Source: Physella acuta
Taxonomy: Eukaryota > Mollusca > Gastropoda > Physidae
Reading direction: 5' to 3'
Length of the DNA: 64,000 nucleotides
Assembly (NCBI RefSeq): GCF_028476545.1
Contig: NW_026731649.1
Coordinates: 62,001-126,000 of the forward strand
Position 1 is the stretch's first letter; each line of letters opens with the position of its first letter. The notes under the pieces are model-generated. The model made no database searches. It saw only the letters and a list, made by a program, of their open reading frames with translations, and was not told where the DNA came from. This document shows, piece after piece, positions 49,050 to 59,560 of this stretch. The position numbers were made by a program, and so were the translations under genes.

Positions 49050-49335
49050 TCAACCCCCCCCCCCCCCCCCCCAAAAAAAAAAAAGCCAAATCAAAGCTAC
49101 AACCACATCCAAGAATCAAGCCGACCCCCTACATAAAAATCAAGCCGACCCCCCCCCCCCCTCTACAACCAAGTCCAAGAATCAGCTCGACCCCCCTACA
49201 ACCAAGTCCAAGAATCAGCCCGACCCCCCCTACAGCCACGCCCAAGAATCAAGTTGACCCCCCTACAACCAAGTCCAAGAATCAGCCCGACCCCCCCTAC
49301 TACCACGTCCAAGAATCAAGCCGACCCCCCTGCCT
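49050..49335. repeat. C-rich array following a poly(C) run
   Basis: After about 16 C (49056-49072), units like CAAGTCCAAGAATCAGCCCG + ACCCCCCTACAAC recur about seven times, giving a Pro/Lys/Asn-rich short frame that is not a gene. Confidence 0.9.
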
Positions 49336-50219
49336 CCGATTAAACTTTGACGACCCAGCAGTGAGATAAGGATCTAGATTGTGTCGTGTTGTAGAGTGCT
49401 TGTAGTGGTGAGAAGGGCTGCTGCGCCCAGTGAAATATAGATGAGGTTAATGAAGACTGTGTTGTTGTGTCAGTTTGTAGCCGTCAGAGGGTTCGGTTTA
49501 TGGTCGGCGCATGCTGCTTGCTCCGGCGGTTCAAGGGTTAAGTTGTCTGTTGATGTGTGAAGCGGCTAGGGGGTTAAGTTGTGTCAGTGTGTGCGGTCAG
49601 GTTGTAATTGTATAATTTGTTATTCGTGTTCAATTGAGTTAAGCTTAGAGGCGACTGGTTACTCTTAATTATGATTAGGATTAGGGGTTTAGTTTAGATT
49701 ATGGAAGTACACGAGGGATTAATTTTAAAAATTTAGTCAATTAATTGGAAGTTTTAATTTATTTTTTAATAAATAGTTTTCTTTCTGGAGATTAAAAAAA
49801 ACAGCAATTATTCTTAGTTGCAAGTTGCAGTAATTGACTAATCAATACTTTCTTAAGTAATTCATTTCCTTTTATAATTATAGATTAAGTGTATAGTTAT
49901 ATCTGTATATATAAATACCATTATTATGAAATGAAGTAAAATTCAAGATCCTCTCAAATTTACATGCTATATTAATTTTCTTTTCGGCATGTTTTTATCG
50001 GTTAGAAATAATTTTTGTTCCACTTTAGAAAGATGAAAAATAAAATACCTTATTTATCATGGAGAAACTCTTGTATGAGTAAGAACATAATTTATAATCC
50101 AGATTATAGCCTTAAAATTGCTAATGTATTGATTCTGTATCAGTAAAAATAAACGTTTGGTAAGGAACTTAATGTCCATATTGTGAATGTACTTACATAG
50201 ATAATTGGTGGGGGAAATG

Positions 50220-50475
50220 TAACGTTAGAGAATTAATGTAAGGTAAATGTAATGTAGGATAATTAATGTGAGGTAAATGTAATGTTAGAGAATTAATGTA
50301 AGGTAAATGTAATGCTAGAGAATTAATGTGAGGTAAATGTAATGCTAGAGAATTAATTTAAGGTAAATGTAATGTTAGAGAATTAATGTGAGGTAAATGT
50401 AATGTAGGAGAATTAATGTGAGGTAAATGTGATGATTGAGAATTAATATAAGTTCATGTAATGTTAGAGTACAAA
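50220..50475. repeat. 30-bp repeat, about eight copies
   Basis: The unit AATTAATGTGAGGTAAATGT + AATGTTAGAG starts at 50231 and every 30 bp after. Confidence 0.93.
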
Positions 50476-51429
50476 TAAACTAGGTTCAATAAATTCAAAT
50501 GCTAGAGGGGGTGGGGGGTATTTTTTTTTTATAAATAGAAAAAGGTTTATTTTAATATAACTACACTTTGAAAGTTAATAAATTAAGAAGCTTGTTATGT
50601 ATTGTCATTTGTCAATTCATGTCATTTTTAAATTGTTAAAGTTCGAGTACTTAAAACAATGAATGCATCAGTCATTTATTCTGGTTAATTCTAGAGTCAG
50701 TCAACCAAATGTTTTTGGGTTATAGGGAAAGTCATCTTTTACTCCATCAAAGATTTATTTTTTAGTTTAATTCAAATACACTCTGTGATTAAAATATACT
50801 TAATTAAAATGTATAGTATACTTGATCTAAAACAAAGTAATATTTTTCTTACAATAAGATTTGTATTACATTACAAAAGCCCAAAGTAGCGGAATTGTAT
50901 GATATCAGTAAGTAGTTATAGAACACTATTATAATAGGGTTTAAAGGGGGGAAAATATTATCTTTTATGAATGGACACGAATTCTATGGCTAAAACTAAA
51001 ACACCGACATTTAAAAACTCTCCGATCTCTATCTTTATAAAGTAAACTTCAGCTACAGTTAATTAGCTGGAGTAAAAATTAAGTTCTACAATTAGAAATG
51101 TTTGCCACAAGCATATGTCATGAATGTTTAATGACGTTTTAAAAGGAGAATTGGAAATGAAAAGAAATGAAAGTTCTGGGTTTTTTAAGTTTATTATAGT
51201 AATTAAGAATTAATTCAGTTGTTAGAATATGCCAGATCTAAAAATTCTTATGATAACTAACATTTAACAGAAGACAAGGAATTTGATAAACTGACATCAT
51301 TTTTTTTCTTCAAAATGATTGCAGTAAAACTAGGAAGTAGATGAACAAACTTACACACTTAGTCTATTACAAACCAACTACACACTAGACAGACACATAT
51401 AAAACCACACAGTTCTTCAATTTGTGGAG

Positions 51430-51850
51430 ACAAATTTTAGCTCTGCTGGGTCAAGATAAAGCAAATGTTTTAGGGACATTTAGAAGACATTTGACAACAT
51501 TCGTCAATTATTTTAGGGACATTTATAAGAATTTTGACAACAGTCAATTATTTTAGGGACATTTTGAAGAGATCAATTATTTTAGTCAATTCAGAAAAAA
51601 AAATTTCAATGTTGTTCAATTAATTTGGGGATAGTTAGAAGTAAATGTGTCAACATTAGTCAACTGTTTTGGGGACACTTAGAAGTCAGTGGTCAACAAT
51701 TTACAGTGGTCAACTATTTAAAGGACACAAATAGGAACCCATTGTCAACTGTTTTGGGGACACTTAGAAGTCATTGGTCACCTATTTTACAGTGGTCAAC
51801 TATTTTAAGGACACACATAAGAACCCATTGTTTGCTCAACATTGAATTCT
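51430..51850 (-). repeat. Degenerate array next to the His/Pro-rich exon donor
   Basis: Units with TTTTAGGGACATTT / TTTTGGGGACACTTAGAAGT and GTCAACTATTT recur from about 51470. The two best copies (from about 51671 and 51756) are 85 bp apart. The array stops within about 15 bases of the exon. No clear copy of the donor was seen inside it. Confidence 0.75.
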
Positions 51851-51858
51851 TTACTTAC

Positions 51859-52041
51859 TCTTACATGAATGGTAAAATTCCATCATTCCCTGGGCCGGAT
51901 GGCCCGCCGGATGAGGGCCAGGATGAGCCGGGTGGCCCATAGCGTGCGGATGGTGATGGTGGTGATGGTGGGCCGCTGGGTGGGCCGGCGGGGGGTGGTA
52001 GCAGTAAGCTGTGAGCTCCATGGGGGAGTGAAACCGTTTGC
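51859..52041 (-). CDS. Pax2/5/8: Candidate second coding exon, His/Pro-rich
   Basis: The open frame reads GKRFHSPMELTAYCYHPPP, then an Ala/Pro/His section with a run of seven His, then repeated GHPA/GPHPA motifs, ending MMEFYHS. His runs and Pro-rich tracts are common in disordered segments of nuclear regulators. Three AG acceptors all give phase 1 and keep this frame: 52041 (CCTGCAG, chosen), 52059 (GCGGAG) and 52092 (CACGTTAG). Two donors, GTAAGT (exon end 51859) and GTAAGA (exon end 51865), differ by six bases and also keep phase 1, so a two-residue alternative is possible. Joined to the previous exon it reads ...RIK-G-KRFHSP. A second open frame covers the same bases but is less protein-like. 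Linkage to the Pax gene is inferred. Confidence 0.55.
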
Positions 52042-52409
52042 CTGCAGGTCCCATGTTGTCTCCGCACCCCCGGGGAAGCATACGCTCCCAGGCTAACGTG
52101 GCCATACAGCAGGCCACTGACCAGTGTCCACTTGCGGTCAAGTGGAGCTATATCCTCGGACGAACCAAGAAGCCGAACACGTCACTATTTCTTACTAAAC
52201 CTAACCATCTTAAACTTCAAGAAAAATAACCAACTTTTTGTTTAAATTTATATTTTACAGTGCAATAACACTCTCATGGGTTTATATAATTGTATTAGAC
52301 CAAAACAATTAAATAACACTCGAAGATAGGGTTAATTAAACCGCGAGTTTCATTAATATTAATTAGCTTTAGTCTTGATAAAAAAAATAAATCACACGAC
52401 GGAATATTT

Positions 52410-53600
52410 CACATTAAAACACGGCCCCTATTCCTTCGGTAGACAGGTAATCCACAGCGTGGAACTATTCGCTAGGCTTCACGTACAGCGACCCTCGATA
52501 CATAGGCCTCGAGCTCTTCATTCCACAGATGAATGCGCACTGGTGTACATTTCACTTCGGGGTCGCAGTCACTTCGCGCCGTGGTGCGCAACCTCTGTGT
52601 CCAACACGGGTGCAAATTGACGGCTTATATGTCCAACAGAGGCGAAAAATGGGCTGGTGGCTGCCGAACTCTCCGAACCTGCGCACACGGATGACTGCTC
52701 CACGCGACGGAGCTGTAGATCGTATTCCGTCAACCTCGCATGTCCGTTTGACAGACGACAGCAGACTGAGTTTTCGAGTTTCCAGAAGTCGGTGACGTTG
52801 TAGTGAATTTACCGTTAGACCGGGAACAGCCGTGTGCCTCACGTCACGGCACGATGCGACGGTCGGCTGCTGACCTCAAACACCGTCAAGTGTTCACCAG
52901 CACGACAACGCTCGGCCCGCTGTGACTGAGATGTTGATACCAGACAGAGTTTTGGATTCCCAGTTCGGTTTCCGCCGATGTCCTTTTTTTTTTTGTCAAC
53001 ATTAGAGTTAGGAAGTGCCGATGGGTGGCGATGCGTGGCAGCGAGGCCTTGAGGCGTGGAGTTTTCCTGCTTGACGAGTGACCAACCGACCAACCAGATC
53101 GCTTTCTCTCCCTTCGCCTCGGTCCTGTGCTGCGGCCTTATTGTAGGGGGCTACGTGTCGCAGCTCCCAGGGTTTATCAGACCAGATCTTATCAGCACGC
53201 TCACTGCTCCACAGCTCCCGGAGCAGGAAAATAATTTTAAAACCCCGGCTGCGGACTCCCGAGTAAAAACAACACGGCTCCTGCCGGAAGAAAGATGGCC
53301 GTGTGTATCCCTAAACAAGACCTCTGGAGACGGCTGGCGGAGGGAACTAGTAAAAATACATTGGAAGGAAATAAAGCAAATCGTAAAAGACCCGGAGCGA
53401 TTTCGCGACTGATTGCCGATAGCGACGTGCAGGGGACAGGGCCGTGTGATCGATAGCGACTTGGCCCCGCCCATAGGTTGACGGCCCGCCTGTCGCTCGT
53501 GTGCCATCCAACGTTTTAACGGCCTGATTTATCGCCACGCCCACCAATTCGTATCGACACTAGGGGCCGGCGGCTGTCAATCAAACGCGACATTGGACTC
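52410..53600. promoter_or_regulatory. CpG-containing block upstream of the second candidate exon
   Basis: About 1.2 kb of GC-rich, repeat-poor sequence flanked by AT-rich DNA. Overlapping frames on both strands, including two of 118 codons, reflect base composition and show no domain. Contains AAAGATGGCCG near 53290, a YY1-like motif. It could be an internal promoter for an isoform starting at the second exon, or an enhancer. Confidence 0.35.
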
Positions 53601-54039
53601 CAAGTCCGCTGAACAATTTTTTGTTGTTGTGGCGGATTGAGTTGAGAAAAAGTCTGGAGAATTCGATTTGACTGAGTTTTGTTCAGGGTATAGTCCGGAG
53701 TTTATTGTGGCTGCGTCATACAGACAAGGTATCCAACTAGGTCACAATATAGTGGGCTGACTGGACTGACGTGAGAATCTTGTCTACACGCGGATGTTGT
53801 AGTGACCACTAGTGGACCAGCAGCATCAACTCACACAATCTGCCATGTTTTCTTGTATTACCAAACAATATCAGTTGTAGGAAGAAGGTGTTAAATATAA
53901 GGGATTAGTATCTAGGTAATCTAACACGTACTGTATAAGATACCACCCCCTGCCCCACCCCTTCTCTTACATTAATAGACATGGGTAATGTTTGGTGAAG
54001 CGTAAAATACATGGGGACTATGATGACATGGGTTAGAGA

Positions 54040-54375
54040 ACGAGGTGACATTTATAATATAGATGACATTTAACACAAGTGACAATAAAATATAGATGAC
54101 ATTTGTAATAACCTAGTGATAGTCCAATATAGATGACATTTATAATAGCCAAGTGACAGTCCAATATAGATGACATTTGTAATTGCCAAGTGACAGTCCA
54201 ATATAGATGACATTTGTAATAACCTAGTGATAGTCCAATATAGATGACATTTATAATAGCCAAGTGATAGTCCAATATAGATGACATTTATAACAGCCAA
54301 GTGATAGTTCAATATAGATGACATTTATAACAGTCATGTGATACTTCAATATAGATGACATTTAACACAAGTAAC
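54040..54375. repeat. 37-bp repeat, about eight copies
   Basis: The unit CATTTATAATAGCCAAGTGA + TAGTCCAATATAGATGA. The two overlapping minus-strand frames across it are repeat artefacts. Confidence 0.93.
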
Positions 54376-55221
54376 AGTCGTCCCCCCCCCCCCCCCCCGC
54401 CCCCCACACACACACCTTTTATCGTTTAAAAGGCCGTCTCAACTTGAGCATGCAATCCCCATCCGCCATGCTTAAATCTATTGAAGCGCTCACAAAAAAC
54501 AACTTAAAACGGTGTTTGTTTTTATTTTAAAAGATGGGGGTGTTGCTTTATACAAATCTAACATACAAAATTCATTTTATTTTTTCACAAACTAAGCGGG
54601 TTAAAAAAATCAACTCTCTAATTAAAAAAAAAATTCCCCATGAAGATGAATACTAGGACCAATTTGACTAGAGACACTCCGGAAGAACCCGAGTATCCCC
54701 GAACAATGCCGTACGCCGAGGCCGAGTGGAAATGGTTGTTTGGGTAAACAAAAGGAGTCGCTCTCGTCATTAGACCAGCCTCGCCGATAAGACAAAATGG
54801 CGGCCAACATAAGCAGATTTCTGTGGCCATATCAGACCGGGCCGGACCCTATTTCCGGCGTCTTCTAGCAATCGATGGCCGACTGTGGAAAAATCACTTG
54901 CCGTAACTCGGGTCGCCATGAGCAAGGGGGAATAACTCGGCGAACGTGAACTGTTGTGATTGGGACTTGGAACGGGGGTCACTAATTGCTATGGTACGGC
55001 TCATGTTCAAGTGAACAGCCGGCTGTACGCTGTTTATGCAGCCGGCTCGGTTTTTTTTTTTCCTTTTACTATTGATGGCGTCAACGATTTTTTTAAAACC
55101 TATCTTTATGCGACTGTTTTCACAACGTTTTAAAGAGCTATGCGGGCGTGGGAGGGTGAGGGTGGGGCGCTGACTTAACATGTGTCAATTTGAAATTAAA
55201 GAAACGAAACAATATTTCTAA

Positions 55222-55290
55222 TCTAGATTGGCTAGGCTTGCACATCTGGTCGACGAGATTGTAAATAGGATCGAATCCGGGTAAGACGTA
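55222..55290 (+). mobile_element. Possible degenerate tRNA-like segment
   Basis: TGGCTAGGCTTG (loosely A-box-like) is followed by AGGATCGAATCCGGG, an almost ideal B box. The rest of the segment does not fold obviously as a tRNA. Weak candidate. Confidence 0.3.
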
Positions 55291-55879
55291 GTGGGGGGAA
55301 AAAATTCAAATTCCACGACATTATGTAGATCAAAGAGTTGCCGATGGTCGGGGTTGATAGCGAACTACAACACACAAAATAGCCTTCACAGTGAACAGAT
55401 AACCGGCTTATCAATTCTCTTTGATATATAGATCTCCAACGTTTGTCTCAATACAATTGTTAATGGGACAGGGGGGCAGGCATTGGGCACAAATCTACAC
55501 TGTAAGCCACCGGTGGAGCAGGCTTTTAAGTGGGCTTTTTGCTTTGGAGGCGGGGCTTTCAGCGGTTTCTTACAGAGGTAAGAGCTAATGGAAATATTTT
55601 TAATGTCATTCTTTAGATGTAGATTAGGATCTCGTTCATGCTTTTTCGGATAAGTGAGGGAAGGGGATGCTTTTTTTTTTGCTACTGTTTTAACGCTGCT
55701 TTTGGTGTTTGGCTGAGGGTGTAAGTAGTCCCAAGGCACTAAGTGGAATTTTAAGATTAGAGAAGTTTTAATTAATTAGGTCTAATCTCAGTGTACACGG
55801 TACAGAGCGGATATTGAACTTTAAAAAATAAAAGCGGTATCGGGGTGTATTGAAATGAGTAAAGAAATTATGGGCGAGA

Positions 55880-56015
55880 CACTTTGGTGATACAGTAATT
55901 ACAATGTGGTGATACAGTAATTACAATGTGGTGATACAGTAAGTACAATGTGGTGATATAGTAATTGCAATGTGTTGATACAGTAATTACATTGTGGTGA
56001 TACAGTAATTATTAC
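55880..56015. repeat. 22-bp repeat, about six copies
   Basis: The unit GTGGTGATACAGTAATTACA + AT, with small changes. Confidence 0.92.
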
Positions 56016-57599
56016 ATAGGTTATGACAGTAACTAAGATTACATAAAGTGATAATCTATTACTCCACACATGAGAGTTAAAGGCTTATAGGTGATACAAT
56101 AATAATTATTATTTTTATTTCTAGAGAGTCATGCACTTATATAAGTATATATTTCCTATATATATTTCCTATATAAATTCCAGTTCGTTAGGGGGGGGGG
56201 GGGGAGAAGAGGGGGGGAGAGTTTCTTCGGGGGAGTGGGAAGGGGGAGCATCCCCGAAGAGATGCCTGGAAGAAACTCAGGTGATGTTATAGTCTAGTTT
56301 TGGTTGGGGGATGATGCGATGATGTAGAATGAACTGGTCTCTTTGTGAGTTGAATGCTCTGAATAAAAATATTTCTTACTATCCATATCTAATTAAAATA
56401 TTCATTAAAATAATAATCAAATCTCACACTTCCTAATTACCTTGGAAACGTATTAATTCATAAACCAAACGTTGTAGAAGAAATCTGATACGTATCGTCG
56501 CCCTCCCGTACAGAAACGTGCTAATCCGATCCGTGCATGAGATACCAAACTCCGCCCATATGCCACTTAAACTGTACCCAGCCCCGCCCACCAGCCGCGA
56601 ACATACGATGGGACAACAAAGGCCAAACACAGCAGCCATTGTCTGAGAATCGAGCTTTTAAAAACAGCCAATTTGGGGATGTTCCGCTTGGTGATGCATT
56701 CGTCTTGTCTCCTACGTCCATACCCGTCCCAATTATATGCGCACTATCGCATGTCAGACTCCATTGTGGCAAGGATTTACCACAAATGCATCCTAAAAAC
56801 TAAATTTACATTTCGTAAAAATTCGGACGGGAAAAAATATTTTAATTTTTTTTTAATTTTTTTTTGTGCCAGGCTCGGATGCGTCTTGTAGACAACATGT
56901 TGAGTGGGGTATCATCGAGACTCGAGCGAGGGCATATAGACCGGCGAGTGTGTAAAGGATCGCATTAGGATGGAGTTACAATTCAATCAGTGTTTGCTCA
57001 TGTGACGACACTCGTAGGGCGGGTACCCCTGTCATGCACGTACATGCTCATCGGAGTGTGTCAATACAGCGACTCACGACAAAAACAATGATGGTCTTCC
57101 TGCACGTGAATTGTATTTTACGCTATAAAATTGTGTGACGTATAGCGTACTTCATCAGTTCGGGTTTCCAATTTTCTTGACAAAATTCTGATGACAAAAT
57201 TCTGATGACAAAATTTATTTCACAAGCTTAGCGCACGTGATAATGTTGTTATCTGGGTAATTTGATTATGATCAAGTTTGTATCAAGTTATTTTGACAGA
57301 GGTATGAATAACACTTTATAATTGCTATGGAAAAACAAAATACGGTGTAAAAATAAATAGAGTTCTAGGTCAGCATGACACGATTCATCCAACCTGATCA
57401 GTGATTAGTATTTGGCTTGGTATCGTAGGTCTAGATTGTTTAAATAGGCTAATTTTTCTTTAGCCTACTGATTAATATGGATCATATGACTGTTTACTAA
57501 TGTATTTAAACAATGAAGCTAGTTTTGATGGCATTACATTACATGCAGTTTATGTAATATTAATTATGATGGTGTGACGTGAGTGAAGTAAAGATTGAG

Positions 57600-58055
57600 A
57601 TGTAAACATTAATGTGTGCGTTGAGTTTTGTGGGTGTGTGTGTGTAAAGAGGGTATATTTAGCTAAAAGTTCAGGGTTTGTGTGGTGTGTGTGTATGTGT
57701 ATATGGAGAGTGGAGGGGGTAGTTAAAATGCAATCATTAAGGTTTTAGTGATGTGTGTATAGCGTGTGTGTATGAGGGAGGGGGGGGGAGGGGGGTAAAT
57801 AAAATCATCAAGGTTTTAGTGTTGTGCGTATGGCGGTTGTGTGTGTGGGTGGGTGGGGGGGGGGGGAGATTAAGCTTAACATCAAGGTTGTACCGGTGCC
57901 TGTAAGGAGGGTGAGGGGGGACGGGGACACAGATTAAGCTTTATACATCAAGGTTTTTCGTGTGGTGTGTAAAACACAGATTCAGCTATAAACACCCCAT
58001 GGTTGTGTTGTTGCGAGGAAGAGGGGGGGGGGGGGGGACACAGATTTAGCTATAA
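57600..58055. repeat. Degenerate GT- and G-rich repeat of about 85 bp
   Basis: Units combine GTGTGTGTGTG and poly(G) with TTAGCTAAA / AGATTAAGCT and CATCAAGGTTT; about five decayed copies. Confidence 0.75.
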
Positions 58056-58669
58056 CCGTCCTACGCTGCAGGTAAGTCACGTGTTGATCCCTAAATCCCC
58101 GATGCCCTAATTACAGCGCCGGCTCCAGACCTGCGACAAAATGGACCCGAAGACCCCCGCCAACCCCCCGGATGTCCCAAACGTCCCCCCAACGTTTAGC
58201 GCCCCCTCAAGAGACCAGCCATTTCACCATAGCAGTACCGACGCCGGCACTTATGTGAGGCTTACAGCTCAGAGCTCATAAAACCGCAGGGCGCCGGTCC
58301 TGCTGTCAATGGCTCCCTGTCCACCAGGAGCGCCCGTGATACACTGCTTGATGGGGCGGACTTGATGAAACCGAACAGGTCGCTGCTAGCCCCTTTTCAC
58401 GACGCCGGTGACGGCTTTAGAATTTACCAAACAAACGCCAAAAAAGGTGGATGGCACGGGGGAAGCGGGGTAATTTATAAACTTTTATTGTCGGGCGCCA
58501 ACATTGATTGGGGCCCCCCGTTCTTGGGAACGTAATTTCGACGCCCTATTGGGGGTTCGTACATTAGTTGAAGATTAATGGCCTGGATAAAAAGCCGTGG
58601 CTAAGTTTTATTGGAGGATGTGCTGGGGATCTAATGGTGGGAACTCGAGACACGGAGTCAGAGCTTTGG

Positions 58670-59095
58670 TGGTATATGGGAGCCGGTGGTATATGGGAGC
58701 CGGTGGTATATGGGAGCCGGTGGTTATGGGAGCTGGTGGTGGTGGGAGCCGGTGGTATATGGGAGCCGGTGGTATATGGGAGCCGGTGGTTATGGGAGCT
58801 GGTGGTGGTGGGAGCCGGTGGTATATGGGAGCCGGTGGTATATGGGAACCTGTGGTTATGGGAGCCGGTGGTATATGGGAGCCGGTGATGATAGAAGACG
58901 GTGATGATAGGAGACGGTGGTTATGGGAGTCGGTGGTATATGGGAGTCGGAGGTATATGGGAGCCGGAAGTATATGGGAGCCGGTGGTATATAGAGCCAG
59001 TGGTTATGGGAGCCGGTGGTGATGGGGGACGGTGGTGATAGGAGCCGGTGGTGAACGGGGACGGTGGTGAATGGGAGCCGGTGGTGGAAGCCGGT
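58670..59095. repeat. 17-bp repeat with higher-order structure
   Basis: The unit TATGGGAGCCGGTGGTA, grouped into a longer unit of about 66 bp with TTATGGGAGCTGGTGGTGG. Gly/Trp-rich open frames on the plus strand result from it; not a gene. Confidence 0.93.
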
Positions 59096-59326
59096 TTTAA
59101 CTGAAGCCGATAAAAGCTCCGGTGTTTATGGTAGCTAATGAAAATGGAAGCCGGCATTGTTAAAGAATGACAGGGGTGAAAAGAACCAGCTATGTATAGA
59201 GTCTATAGTAAAAAAAAGAAAGGACTGTTAGATAAACAGGCGGAGATAGGACAGTTGGGACTTGACAGGTGTCAGTTGGTGAGTAGGCTACATGTTTCAC
59301 GAACCTTATAGAACTGGGTACGGTTT

Positions 59327-59560
59327 GGTTGGATGGTAGAACTTACGACTTCTAACTCGAAAGTCTCGAGTTTAGAATCCGGGCTATAGTCCTTAAGACG
59401 TCACTGATTCCAACTAGCTCTGAAGGGTAGCGGACACGTTAGGGTAAGTAAAAGCGTCTGGGCATAGTGCTGATCCCACTATTCCTTCATATGCTGAGGT
59501 CACGGAAACAGACGAATTCTATTTCATCTGCACCGATGGGTTCGAAAGGGTAACATACGA
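59327..59560 (+). mobile_element. tRNA-derived SINE
   Basis: It begins GGTTGGATGGTAGAACTTAC with AAGTCTCGAGTTTAGAATCC as the B-box region, and a body with CCACTATTCCTTCATATGCT and GAGGTCACGGAAACAGACGA, then TTCTATTTCATCTG. It shares this structure with the minus-strand copy near 6.2 kb. A related end fragment (GAACTCTACTTCCTTTGCC) lies near 59.6 kb. Confidence 0.75.

Larger units (their letters stand above)
43717..51858 (-). other. Intron between the His/Pro-rich and Tyr/Pro-rich exons (about 8.1 kb)
   Basis: Mostly AT-rich. Contents: poly(G)/poly(C) runs (44.6-45.3 kb), an AT-rich stretch at 45.5-46.7 kb, a SINE-like fragment and a long poly(G) run at 46.9-47.05 kb, a GT/GA-rich run at 47.5-47.65 kb, a telomere-like G-rich array at 48.6-49.02 kb followed by a C-rich array to 49.33 kb, a 30-bp array at 50.22-50.47 kb, and repeats running up to the donor from 51.43 kb. 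No gene was recognised. Confidence 0.6.

Noticed and set aside
53056-53507. 118-codon frames on both strands
   Set aside because: They are mutually overlapping shadows in a CpG-rich block; neither has a recognised domain.
58068-58082. Plus-strand CTGCAGGTAAGTC resembling a splice donor
   Set aside because: No open exon precedes it on the plus strand.
58568-59022. Gly/Trp-rich plus-strand frames resembling a structural protein
   Set aside because: Produced by a 17-bp tandem repeat; two frames give equivalent peptides and no signal peptide or unique sequence is present.
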